Of a stretch of 64,000 nt of DNA, positions 36,015 through 47,073 are shown piece by piece (the first letter of the stretch is position 1; each line of letters starts with the position of its first letter). This DNA comes from Phytohabitans suffuscus (GTDB taxonomy: Bacteria > Actinomycetota > Actinomycetes > Mycobacteriales > Micromonosporaceae), in contig NZ_AP022871.1 in assembly GCF_011764565.1 (NCBI RefSeq), positions 5,952,320 through 6,016,319 on the forward strand, read 5' to 3'. A program made the translations under genes and the position numbers. Under the pieces are notes generated by a model. That model was given only the letters and a program-made list of their open reading frames with translations. It ran no database searches and was not told the DNA's origin.

Positions 36015-36119
36015 GTGCTCCCCCCCCCGTGCGCGGGGATGGTTCCGACGCGCTGAGAGCTGTGGGCCTTGGGCGTGTGTGCCCCCCGCGTGCGGGGAAC
36101 TGGCCTGCCGGCCCAGAGA

Positions 36120-36353
36120 TCAACTGGCGACAGGCTGTGGTGGTATTCCGTCGAGCAGGTAGGTGGTGGTGCCTTTGGTCCGAGCCGTGAAAGAGGCTTG
36201 GATGCGAGGGGCCACGCGCGGCGGTAACAGATCCTGGCACTGGTCGGGGTGGTAGAGGCCGAAGCTTTCCAACTCGTCGGAGCGGACGCGGATATTGTGT
36301 TCGGCGGGCAGTCGCCCGCCGTCGAAGACGAAGTTGACCAGCGCTTTGGGTGG
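36120..36353 (-). pseudogene. 3' fragment of a NUDIX hydrolase gene
   Basis: On the minus strand about 77 codons read ALVNFVFDGGRLPAE, a SDELESFGLY segment, LPPRVAPRIQASFTARTKG and YLLDG before a stop at 36120. This is the pattern at the C-terminal end of many actinobacterial NUDIX proteins. The Nudix box itself is absent and homology stops abruptly near 36353. It ends 15 bp from the last CRISPR-type repeat. The flank at 36354-36500 has a short helical-looking frame (LDPRQLGHDALDLAERI) I cannot assign. Confidence 0.6.
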
Positions 36354-36541
36354 TGAGCAAACGCGTCGGCGGCGGAGGGGCCGCGGTGCTCGACCAGGCG
36401 GTGGCCGTATCGGTGATCCGTTCGGCGAGATCGAGCGCGTCGTGGCCGAGCTGGCGGGGATCGAGGGCCTGGTCGTCGCGTAGCGGGTGGCTGCGGGATC
36501 GACCGCGACCGCTTCGTTGGTTGTCGCCTAGGCTGTGCGGC

Positions 36542-36961
36542 GTGACCCTCGACTACCGGTTTCACCACCTGGCGATCATCGCGAAGAGCTACGACGAGAC
36601 GGTGAGCTGGTACTGCCGGCACTTCGGCTTCAGCGTGGCGCAGGAGTGGACCGCGCCGGACATGCTGCCCGGGGCCCGGATGTGCTACCTGCGCAAGGGC
36701 ACGTTCTACATGGAGATCATCGGCGACGGGGAGAAGGTCGGGCAGCACGCGGTCGCCGCGGATCCCAGGCAGGAGTACCAGATTACCGGGTACCGCCACT
36801 TCGCGCTGGAGGTCGACGACGTGGACGCCGCCGTCGCGGCGCTCGCGGCAGACGGGGTGCCGGCGTTCTTCCCGCCCACCGACCACAACGTCGTCGGCGT
36901 GCGCGCCGCCCTCGTGCGCGACCCGGACGGCAACGCGGTCGAGCTCATCCAGTGGCTCTGA
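36542..36961 (+). CDS. VOC (glyoxalase/bleomycin-resistance/dioxygenase) family protein
   Basis: This 139-residue protein has two beta-alpha-beta-beta-beta units. Metal-ligand positions are visible as HHLAI near the N-terminus, FYMEII, YRHFALEV and a C-terminal DPDGNAVELIQ. The reaction cannot be told from sequence; the family includes isomerases, epimerases and dioxygenases. The GTG start at 36542 gives a normal length. Its 3' end overlaps the convergent MFS gene by 17 bases. Confidence 0.9.
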   Translation: MTLDYRFHHLAIIAKSYDETVSWYCRHFGFSVAQEWTAPDMLPGARMCYLRKGTFYMEIIGDGEKVGQHAVAADPRQEYQITGYRHFALEVDDVDAAVAALAADGVPAFFPPTDHNVVGVRAALVRDPDGNAVELIQWL

Positions 36962-38132
36962 GCGCGGGCGCCGCAGCGGGCGCGGGCCGGATCGCCGGGC
37001 CGGCGGCGCGGGCGACGAGGGCCAGCAGCGGGACCAGGGCGGCGAGCGTCCAGGTGAGACCGACCAGCTCGGCCACCCAGCCGATGATCGCGGGGGCGAC
37101 CAGGATCCCCGTGTACGTCATCGTGCTGAACCGGGCGACGGCCGTGGCCGCCCCCGAGCCGGCCGCGCCGAGGTGGCCGACCACGCCGAAGAGCACCGGC
37201 AGCGGGGTGGCCAGCCCGATGCCGACCACCGCGAAGCCCGCCACCGCCAGCGCCGGCCACGGGCTGAGCACGATCGCGGTCAGGCCGGCCGCGGCCACGA
37301 GCGTGCCGGTCGCCACCAGCCGGGCCGCGGAGGCGCGGGTCTGCAGCCGGTCGCCGACCAGCCGGCCGGCGGTCTGGCAGGCGGTGAACGCCACGTACCC
37401 GAGCGTGGCCGCGCCGAGCGAGGCGCCGAGGTTCTCGTGCAGGTACACGCCGCTCCAGTTCGCCACCGCCGCCTCGACCGTGAGCACCGTGGCGCCCATC
37501 GCTCCGAACACGACGATCCGCCGGCTCCAGCCGCCCCGCGGGCTCCACCCGGATCCGGTGGCGGCGCGCCGGTCCGCGTACCCGGGAAGCAGCAGGCGGC
37601 CGCAGACCAGCGCGGCCGGCAGCAGTACGGCGGCGAGCACCGCGTAGTGCGGTAGCCGCGACGTGCCGGCCTGGGCCGCCGCCGAGCCGGCCAGCGAGCC
37701 CACGACGGCGCCGATGCTCCACGCGGCGTGGCAGCCGTTCATGATCGGGCGGCCGAGCGCGCGTTCGACGGCGACGGCGTGGGCGTTCATGCTCACGTCG
37801 AGCAGGCCGTGCGCCGCCCCGAAGCCGAGCAGCAGGCACAGCAGCGCCACGAGCGTCGGCGCGGCGCCGGCGCCGACCAGCCCGACCGGCAGCACGAGGA
37901 TCGCCGCCCGCACCACCCAGCCGCTGCCCACCCGGGCCGCGAGCGCGCCGGCGACCTGCATGGCGAGCACGGCCGATACGCCGAACGCGGCGCTGACCAG
38001 GCCGAGCTGGGCGGGGGAGAGGTCGAGGTCGAGCTTGAGCTGGGGCGTGCGCACCACCATGCTCGCGATGATCAGGCCGTTGCCGCCGAAGACCGCCGTG
38101 ACCGCCCAGCGGGCGCGTGAAGGGGAAGCCAT
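36945..38132 (-). CDS. Major facilitator superfamily transporter
   Basis: This 395-residue, probably 12-helix exporter or importer is of the YbjJ/FucP-like bacterial type. It begins AVTAVFGGNGLIIASMVVRT and has the conserved GFGAAHGLLDVSMNAHAVAV and NGCHAAWSIGAVVGSLAGS segments of that group. I chose the ATG at 38132, which drops an Arg-rich N-terminal stretch. The substrate is not evident. Confidence 0.9.
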   Translation of the reverse strand: MASPSRARWAVTAVFGGNGLIIASMVVRTPQLKLDLDLSPAQLGLVSAAFGVSAVLAMQVAGALAARVGSGWVVRAAILVLPVGLVGAGAAPTLVALLCLLLGFGAAHGLLDVSMNAHAVAVERALGRPIMNGCHAAWSIGAVVGSLAGSAAAQAGTSRLPHYAVLAAVLLPAALVCGRLLLPGYADRRAATGSGWSPRGGWSRRIVVFGAMGATVLTVEAAVANWSGVYLHENLGASLGAATLGYVAFTACQTAGRLVGDRLQTRASAARLVATGTLVAAAGLTAIVLSPWPALAVAGFAVVGIGLATPLPVLFGVVGHLGAAGSGAATAVARFSTMTYTGILVAPAIIGWVAELVGLTWTLAALVPLLALVARAAGPAIRPAPAAAPALRATG

Positions 38133-38274
38133 GCCAACACGACGAACGGGCGCCCCGCGAACGGACAGCGGCGCCGGCGTGGCGAGCCGGACGGGTGACG
38201 GCCACCCGACACATAAAGATGTCTTCACCAGCGGCTGAGGCCGGGCTTACGGACCCTGCGCAGACTCCGGAGTC

Positions 38275-41200
38275 ATGGTCCAGGCTAGGAGCAGAAGGTC
38301 GGCGCGGAGACGCGTCGTCATCGCGCTGGTACTCGCCGCCTCGCTGGCCGCCACCTTGCTCGGTGTGCAGCCGGTGTGGGCGATGACGTACACGGTCAAC
38401 AGCACGGCGGACGCGGTCGACGCCGCGGTCGGCAACGGGGTCTGCGCCACGAGCGCGGGGGTCTGCACACTGCGGGCCGCCGTGCAGGAGGCGAACTCGA
38501 CCCTTGCCGCCGACACGATCCAGGTGCCCGCCGGCACCTACGAGATCGGGATCGCCCCCGCGGGCGACAACGGTGACGCCAGCGGCGACTTCGACGTCGT
38601 CAGCCCGCTCACGATCGTCGGTGCGGGCGCGGCCACGACGATCGTCGACGGCGGGCAGCCGCCGGGCGGCTCACCGCCCGAGCGCCGCGGCCTGGACCGC
38701 CTGCTCGACATCCACGACACCGCGGGCAACGTCACCGTCTCCGGGCTCACGCTCCGGGAGGGGTACGACCCGGAGGCCGGCGGTGCCGTCCACAACCTCT
38801 CGCCCGGCCTGGTCCGGCTGCAGAACGTCACCGTGCGGGACAGCTACGCCGGCGTGTACGGCGGCGGCGTCTACGCCGACACCGAGGGGCGGATGGAGAT
38901 CGGCGGCTCGACCGTGCGGGGCAACACCACCGGCGGCGAGGGCGGCGGCATCTACAACCAGCACGAGGGCGAGCTGACCCTGACCGACACCTCGCTGACC
39001 GGCAACTCGGCCGCGGCGGACGGCGGCGGTCTGTCCAATGTGTCCAAGACCCGGCTCACCGTGACCCGCGGCACCGTCTCCGGCAACACCGCCGGCGGCT
39101 CGGGCGGCGGCGTCTTCACCGACTCCTCGCGCCCGGCCGCGTTCACCGGCGTGGTCTTCTCCGGCAACGAGGCGGGCGACGAGGTCTCCGGCGACGGCGG
39201 CGGCGGTGGCCTGTACGCCGGGGTGACGGCACGCTGACCGTGACCGGCGCGTCCTTTACCGAGAACAGCGCGGTCGGCGAGGGCGGCGGCCTGGCCATCC
39301 ACAATGGAGGAGCCGCGCAGGTCACCGACACCGTCGTGCGCGACAACCACTCCGGCGCCGGCGGTGGCGGCGTGGAGAACAGCGGCATGGGTGTCACGCT
39401 CACCCGGCTGACCGTCACCGGCAACACCGCGGCGACGGACGGCGGCGGCATCGAGAGCCAGGGCAGCGGCGCGTTCTCCATCGTGGACACCACGGTCAGC
39501 CAGAACACGGCCGAGCACGGCGGCGGCTTCGCGAACGTGGCCGACGGCACGCTCCAGGTGACCGGCTCGACGTTCTGGGACAACCGCGCCACGGTGTACG
39601 GCGGCGGTATCTACAACGCCTCCGACGCCGCCGCGCTGATCGAGAACAGCACCTCGTCGGGCAACGTGGCCCAGGTCGCCGGCGGTGGCCTCTACACCGA
39701 CGCGGACGCCGGCCTGCGGGTGGTCAACGTGACCATCACCCGCAACGTGTCGCCGTACGGCTCGGGTGTGGGCCACGAGCCGGGCGGCTCGGTCAACTTC
39801 CCGGTGGAGCCGAGCACCTCGGTGATCTTCCGGAACACCGTGGTCGCCGGCAACCTGCACAGCGCCGAGTGCAGCTTCGCGGTCGGCTCCGAGGGCGGCA
39901 ACCTGGACAGCGCCGACTCCTGCCACTTCCGGGGCAGCCGCGACCGTACCGGCGCGGGCGACCCCGGCCTGGACGCGATCGCCGACAACGGCGGGCCGAC
40001 GATGACGCACGCCATCCAGGAGGGCAGCTTCGCCCTCGACGGCGGCGTCTCCCCGTGCGCGCCGGTCGACCAGCGCGGCGTCACCCGCCCGAAGAACACA
40101 GCGTGCGACATCGGCGCGCTGGAGCACGAGGGACCGTTCCCGGCGGCGGACACGGTCGCGCCGGACACGTCCGTGGTGCAGGGGCCGACCTTCGCCGCGG
40201 AGCGGGCCGTGTTCCGCTTCGCCGGCACCGACAACGCCACCCCGGCCGGCGAGCTGCTCTTCGAGTGCCGGGTGCTGACCAACGACCCGACCGACCCGCC
40301 GGACCCGCCCGACCCCACCGAGCCGCCGGACCCGGAGTTCATGTTCGCCGGCTGCCCCAACCCGTACGAGCTGCTCGACATCGAGCTGGGCGAGAACACG
40401 CTGGAGGTGCGGGCGATCGACCGGGCCGGCAACGTCGACCCGACGCCCGCGGTGCACGTCTTCACCGGCGGCGAGGACATCACGCCGCCGCAGACCACGT
40501 TCGCCAGTACGCCGCCCGACCCGAGCGCGGGCCGCACGGCCACGTTCTCCTTCATCGGCACCGACGACCTGACACCGTCCTTCCTGCTGGAGTACGAGTG
40601 CCGGATCGACACCACCGACGAGCAGGCGTGGATCGAGTGCGCCAGCCCGTGGAGCTTCTCCAACCTGACCACCGGGTCGCACACGGTGCAGGTGCGGGCG
40701 ATAGACGAGGGTGACAACGCCGACCCGACGCCGGCCACGTACACCTGGACGGTCGGCTCGCCGGCCGACTGCGACGCGTCCAACGTCATCCTCGACGCCG
40801 GCTCCGACTCGTGGATAGACGAGTCCAACACGCAGGAGAACTTCGGCATCGCCGAGGGGCTGACCGTGCGGTCCCAGGCACCGGGCGAGGACGCCCGCGC
40901 CCTGGTCCACTTCGGACTTCCCGTGGACACGCCGGCCGCCTGCGAGCTGACCCGGGCCACGCTGCGCATGTACGGCGAGGGCGACGCGGGCCGCACGCTG
41001 GAGGCGGTGCCGATCACCGGCGGCTGGGCGGAGACCAACGTGACGTGGGCCAACCAGCCCACCACCGGCGGCCCGGCCGCGGCCACCACGTCCGGCGGCG
41101 GCTTCCGCGAGTGGGACGTCACCGCCCAGGTGACCGCGATGCTCGCCGGCTCGCCCAACCACGGCTTCATGATCCGGGACGCCGCCGAGGAGGGCGAGGG

Positions 41201-44200
41201 CGCCGAGCAGTCGCTCAGCTCCCGGCACACGATCGCCGAGCCGCCGCAGGTGCCGCAGCTCGTGCTCCGCTTCGACGGGCCGGGCGCCGAGCCGCCCGCG
41301 CCGCCACCCGCGCCGGTAGCCCGTACGGTCACCTGCGGGCAGGTGCTCACCGAGAGCACCCGGCTGCTCAACGACCTGACCGACTGCCCGCTCGACGGCC
41401 TCGTCGTCGGCGCGCCGAACATCGAGATCGACCTCGACGGGCACACGGTCGACGGGCCGGGCTACTTCCCGGGCCAGCCGGGCTCCCCCTACGAGGTGCC
41501 CGAGCTGGGCCTGCCGGCCGGCGTGCGCAACGTCGGTTTCGAGAACGTCGTCGTCAAGGGCGGCACGGTCAAGAGCTTCGGCTACGGCGTGCAGCTCATG
41601 GCCGGTACCCGGTTCAACGTGGTCGAAGGGCTGACCGTCCGGGACAACGCGACGGCGGGCATCGAGCTGGCCGACGCGGACGACGGCCGCAACGCCAACC
41701 AGGTGCGCGGCAACACCATCGAGGCGAACGAGCTCGGCCTCGCGCTGATCGCCGGCTCGGAGAACAGCGTGGTGCGGGACAACGACTTCGCCGGCAACCT
41801 CGGCGTGGCGGTGCACCTGCTCGACGCCACCGGGCACCTCGTGGAAGGGAACACCGTCACCGGCGTGACGTCCGACCCGGCGCTGGACAGCGACGGCGGC
41901 TTCCTGCTGGAGGACGCGCGGGACAACACGATCGCCGGCAACACGCTCACCGACACCGGTGACGCGGGCATCGTGGTCAGCGCCGGCTCGCACCGCAACG
42001 TGGTGCGCGACAACGTGATGTCGCGTACCGGCGACGCCGGCATCTCCATCGACGACTCCGACGGCACCCAGGTCACCGGCAACACCTCGCACCTCGCCTC
42101 GGACGTCGGCGTCGGGCTCAGCGGCGCGAGCGGCACGGTCGTGCGCGACAACGACGTCCGGTTCAACCCGGGCGGCGTCGAGCTGGAGGGCTCCAGCGAC
42201 AACGTCGTCGAGGACAACGACGCCAGTGGCAGCGGCGGCACCGGCATCTCGGTCTCGGCCGATTCGCTGCGCAACCGCATCGCGGGCAACACCGTCGTCG
42301 GGGCCACCGGCGACGGCATCGCGGTGGGTGGGGCGGCGCTCGACCCGCTCGACGGGAACGTCATAGAGGCGAACACCGCCTCGGCCAACACCGGCGACGG
42401 CATCTCGGTCGCCGAGGCCGGGCACACGGTCACCGGCAACACCGCGCACCACAACGCCGCGTGGGGTATCGACGCGGCCGAGGGCACAGTGGACGGTGGC
42501 GGAAACACGGCCAGCGGCAACGGCGAGGCCGAGCAGTGCCGGGGCGTGGTCTGCGCGGCCGGCACGCCCGGCGCGCCACCCGGGCCGGACGTCACGCCGC
42601 CCACAGCGGTGATCACCGGTACGCCGCCGAACCCGAGCAGCAGCCTCGCCAGCATCCAGTTCCGGTTCACCGGTACCGACAACGTGGCCCCGCCGACCGC
42701 ACTGCGCTTCGAGTGCCGGCTGGACCCGCCGCCGGACCCGGAGCCCGAGCCGCCGGAGCCGGGCGAGCCGCCGCAGCCGCCGGAGGGCGAGGGCTGGGAG
42801 GAGTGCGTCAGCCCGGTCACGTACCACTTCCTCTTCGTCGGCGTGCACCGCTTCGAGGTGCGGGCGATCGACCCGTCCGGCAACAAGAGCCTGACCCCGG
42901 CGTCGTTCACCTGGACCGTGGCGGCGACCCCGCCCGGCCCGGACAGCACGCCGCCGAGCACGACGATCTTCGAGCAGCCCGACCAGGCCAGCACCACGCC
43001 GCTCGCCGCCTTCGGCTTCCGCGGCAGCGACAACGCCACGCCGGGCCCCAACCTGCGGTACGAGTGCCGCCTGGACCTCGGCGCCTGGGCACCCTGCCTG
43101 AGCCCGAAGTCGTACTCCGGCCTGGGCCTCGGCCAGCACACGTTCGAGGTGCGGGCCGTGGACCTGGCGGGCAACACCGACCCGACCCCGGCCGCGTACA
43201 CGTGGACGGTCGTGCCGGCGCCCGCCGACACCACGCCGCCGGACACGACGATCGACTCCGCGCCGGACGCCTCCACGGTCAGCACCGAGGCGACGTTCCG
43301 GTTCTCCGCCGGCGAGCCGGGCGCCACGTTCGAGTGCTCGCTCGACGGCGCCGCCTTCAGCGCCTGTACCTCGCCTCTCTCATACGTGGGCCTGTGGGTG
43401 ACGGACCACGAGTTCCGGGTGCGGGCGCGGGACGCCGCGGGCAACGTGGACCCGACGCCGGCCGCCCACTCGTGGACGATCCGCCCGGCGCCGGTGCCCA
43501 CGCCGGTCACCTGCGGCATCGTGCTCACCCAGAGCACGCTGGTCACCAACGACCTGACCAACTGCTCCGGCGACGGCCTCGTCGTCGGCGCGGCCGGGAT
43601 CACCGTCGACCTCAACGGCTTCGTGGTGGACGGCATCGGGCAGGGCGTCGGCATCCGTAACAACGGCCACGACGACGTGACCATCGCCAACGGCACGGTC
43701 CGCGAGTTCGACTACGGCGTACAGCTCAACGCCGGCACGGTCGGCGGCATCGTCTCCGACCTGAGCGTCGAGCAGAACCAGGAGGTGGGCATCCAGCTCA
43801 CCGACGCGGACAACGGCCTGCGGGGCAACCTGCTGCGCCGCAACACGCTCACCGGGAACGCGGCGGGCATCGCGCTGCTCGCCGGTACGCAGGGCACCTC
43901 CGTGCTGGACAACGTCATCTCGGGCAGCGCGCTCGACGGCATCCGGGTGGTCGCCGCGAGCGGCAACCGGGTCGAGGGCAACCGGGTCAGCGGCAGCAGC
44001 GGGTCCGGCCTGCTCCTGGAGGGCGCGGGCAACAACACGGTCGTGGGCAACACGATCCTGGACAGCTCCGACCCCGCGGTGGTGCTGCAGGACGGTTCGA
44101 ACGGCAACCGCCTGCAGGGCAACGAGCTGACCGAGAGCGAGTCCGGCGTCGTCGTCACCGACTCCTCCGGCAACGACCTCGTGGCGAACGTGGCCACCGG

Positions 44201-46838
44201 GTCGAGCGACGGCGGGATCGTGCTGGAGAACGCCAACGACAACGTGCTGCGCGGCAACGACGTGCGGTTCAACGGCACCGGCATCGAGCTGTACCAGTCC
44301 TCGCGCAACCGGGTGGAGTCCAACGACGCCTCCGGCTCGTCGTCGACCGGCATCTCGATCGGCGCGCTGTCGCTGAACAACACGGTGGTGCTCAACATCG
44401 CGAGCGGCAACCAGTCGGAGGGCATCTCGGTCGAGGCCGAGGTGCTGCCGGAGAGCACCGAGCCGGGCAACGTGATCGACCGGAACACGGCCAGCAACAA
44501 CAACAGCGCCGGTATCGCGGTCGACAAGGCCGGCCACCGCATCTCGGCCAACTCCGCCGACAACAACGACGGCTGGGGCATCTACGCCGAGGTGGGCAAT
44601 GTGGACGGCGGTGGCAACCGGGCCACCGGCAACAGTGAGCCGATGCAGTGCCACAACGTCACCTGCGACGGCTCGGCGCCGGTGCCGCCGGAGGTCAGCC
44701 CGCCGGACACGCTGATCGTGGACGAGCCGCCGAACCCGAGCAACAGCACGTCGGCGAGCTTCACGTTCACCGGTATCGACGACAACACCCCGCTGTTCGA
44801 CCTGGCGTTCGAGTGCCGCCTGGACCTGGGTGCCTGGGTGGACTGCGAGAACCCGCAGACGTACGGCAACCTGGGCGTGGGCACGCACACGTTCGAGGTA
44901 CGGGCGGTGGACCTGGCCGACAAGGTCGACCCGACCCCGGCCACGTACACCTGGACGGTGGCGCTGTCGCCGCCGGGCATCCCGCCGGTCACCACGATCA
45001 GTGCCGGCCCGCCGGCGCAGACCGCGGCCCGGAGCGCGCTGTTCACCTTCTTCGCCAACGAGCCGGACGCCACGTTCGAGTGCTCGCTCGACGGTGCGGC
45101 GTACGCGGACTGCGTCAGCCCGGTGTTCCTGGAGGACCTGCTGCCGGGAGCGCACGAGTTCGCGGTGCGGGCCCGGGACGCCGAGGGCAACCTCGAGCCC
45201 ACCCCGGCCACCCGCACCTGGACGGTCACCGGTCCGCCGGTCGTCACCCTCGTGGTCGCGCCGGACGCGGAGACCACCGACCAGACCGCCACGTTCGCGT
45301 TCGTCGCGAACGAGCCGGTCGCCCGGTTCGAGTGCTCGCTCGACCTGGCCCCGTTCACGGCGTGCACGTCACCGGCGTCGTACACCGGGCTGGCGATCGG
45401 TGACCACTCGATGCGGGTGCGGGCCGTCGACCTCGACGGGATGACCTCCACGGAGGAGGAGATGGCCGAGCACGAGTGGTCCGTCGTGCCCGGACCGGAC
45501 CTGACGCCGCCGGAGACCAGCGTCCTCAGTGGACCGGCCGACCCGGCGCCGGACGGGGTCGCGAACTTCACTTTCACCGGTACCGACAACGTGACCGCGC
45601 CGGCCGGCCTGCTCTTCGAGTGCCGCCTCGACAGCCAGAACGAGGCCGACTTCGTCGAGTGCGCGAGCCCGTTCGGGTACCCCAACGTGGACCTGCCGGG
45701 CGAGCTGGAGCCGGGGCCGCACGTCTTCGAGGTGCGGGCCGTCGACCAGGAGGACAATGTGGACCCGACGCCCGCGTCGTACTCCTGGACCGTGGCCGGC
45801 ACGCCGGTCGCGCCGCAGACCACCATCGCCGCCGCGCCGCCGGTGGAGACGGTGGGCACCACCGCGGCGTTCACCTTCTCGGCCAGCCAGCCGGGTGTGA
45901 CGTTCGAGTGCGCGCTGGACGGCGCGGCGTACGCGGCCTGCGTCTCGCCGGTCGAGTACACCGGCCTGGCGGTCGGCGACCACGAGTTCGCGGTCCGGGC
46001 CCGTACCGCCGGCGGCACCGTGGACCCGACGCCGGCGCTGTTCGAGTGGACCGTGCTGCCGCCGCCGGACACCACGGCTCCGGAGACCACCATCGGCTCC
46101 GGGCCGCCGGCGACGACCACGAGCCCGACGGCGTCGTTCGCCTTCTCCGCCAGCGAGGCGGGGTCGACGTTCGAGTGCTCGCTCGACGCGGCCGCGTTCG
46201 GGCCGTGCGCCAGCCCGCAGGCGTACAACGGCCTCCAGCCCGGGGCGTACCAGTTCCGGGTACGGGCGACCGACGCCGCCGGCAACGTGGACGCCTCGCC
46301 GGCCACGCACAGCTGGACGGTCCAGGCGCCGCCGAGCTGCGCCGCGCCGGGCACGGTGACGCTCGGGGCCAACGCGGACAGCTGGGTGCTCCAGTCGTCG
46401 GCGTCCAGCAACTACGGGCAGGACTCGGTGCTCAAGGTCGACACCAAGTCCGGCAACAACGCGCGGGCGCTGGTGCGGTTCAACCTGCCGGCGATCCCGT
46501 CCGGGTGCCAGGTGACCGACGCGAAGCTGCGGCTGTACGCCTCGTCGTACAAGACCGGGCGGACGCTCCAGGCGATCCCGCTCGCGGCCACCTGGTCGGA
46601 GGCGAACGTGCGGTGGAACAACCAGCCGGCCACCGCCGGCACCGCGGCCACCACGACGTCCGGGTCCGGGTACCGGGAATGGCCGGTCACCGCGCAGATC
46701 GGCGGTGCCTACGCGAACGGCAACTTCGGCTTCCTGATCCGGGACAGCGTGGAGAACGGCAACGGGGTCGAGCAGGGATTCCACAGTAGAGAGAAGGGCA
46801 CCGACAACCCGCCGCGGCTGGTCATCACGTTCGGCTGA
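38275..46838 (+). pseudogene. Giant secreted beta-helix / Ig-like / DNRLRE protein, one-base frameshift
   Basis: The gene would encode about 2,854 residues. The first 320 residues carry a signal peptide (cleavage after PVWA), a CSLREA-type domain (GVCTLRAAVQEANS) and GGG-rich beta-helix repeats. The frame then shifts at four Gs (39220-39223); one extra G gives LYAGGDGTLTVTGASF and an open frame to 46838. Following modules, numbered from 39240, are: more GGG repeats (1-200), a choice-of-anchor-like end (about 245-300), Ig-like domains, a DNRLRE domain (517-677), a NosD-like beta-helix (693-1120), Ig-like domains, a second NosD-like helix (1420-1817), several roughly 85-residue Ig-like units (FECSLDGAAF type) and a second DNRLRE domain to the end. 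There is no LPxTG or membrane anchor. It is probably an extracellular adhesin or matrix/polysaccharide-binding protein. Confidence 0.85.
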
Positions 46839-46855
46839 CCGCACCCCCCGATAAA

Positions 46856-46894
46856 GGCGCCGCCCTCTCCCACCTCCCGGGAGGGGGCGGCGCC
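46856..46894. terminator. Strong hairpin after the giant gene
   Basis: GGCGCCGCCC (46856-46865) pairs with GGGCGGCGCC (46885-46894), and the loop contains CTCCCGGGAG, itself a stem. It lies 18 bp after the stop codon. There is no U-run, as is common for high-GC actinobacterial terminators. A 17-bp tandem repeat (cgaacggcgccgctgca type, 46901-46950) follows. Confidence 0.7.
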
Positions 46895-47073
46895 GCTCCG
46901 CGAACGCGCCGCTGCACGAACGGCGTCGCTGCACGAACGGCGCCGCTTCACAAAGATGAGAGAACTCTAAGAAGGGGCCACCGGATCGGCCGGGAAAGCA
47001 CGGATCAGTGGCCGCCCCGCCCGGCCGATCGATGAATGCCGGTCATGTGCCGCGCACCGTACGGTGAGTAACC

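Larger units (their letters stand above)
35503..36105 (+). CRISPR. Degenerate orphan CRISPR remnant, type I-E-like repeats
   Basis: Three repeat-like units are present: 35503-35530 (28 nt), 36015-36046 (32 nt) and 36079-36105 (27 nt). They resemble the actinobacterial I-E repeat, with a GTGCTCCCCGCG-type start, a CGC/GCG stem and a GGGGATGGTTCC-type end, but each has small indels. The interval between units 2 and 3 is exactly 32 nt. Between units 1 and 2, a 454-bp TA-flanked element is inserted; without it and one TA the spacer is again exactly 32 nt. That spacer reads in frame as VAVRDDIKGA, so it may derive from a coding sequence. No cas genes lie in the window. Confidence 0.75.

Noticed and set aside
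35696-36886. A 396-codon minus-strand frame spanning the element, CRISPR remnant and VOC gene
   Set aside because: It crosses the element, the NUDIX fragment in a wrong frame and the antisense of the VOC gene. It is a chance frame.
38952-43139. A 1,395-codon open frame on the minus strand, and similar long frames opposite other genes
   Set aside because: It runs antisense to the giant beta-helix gene. High GC keeps antisense frames open, and its product is Arg/Gly/Val-rich with no recognisable domain.
46901-46950. 17-bp repeats after the giant gene as a CRISPR or integrase site
   Set aside because: Only about three short units, no spacers and no integrase; most simply a small tandem repeat behind a terminator hairpin.
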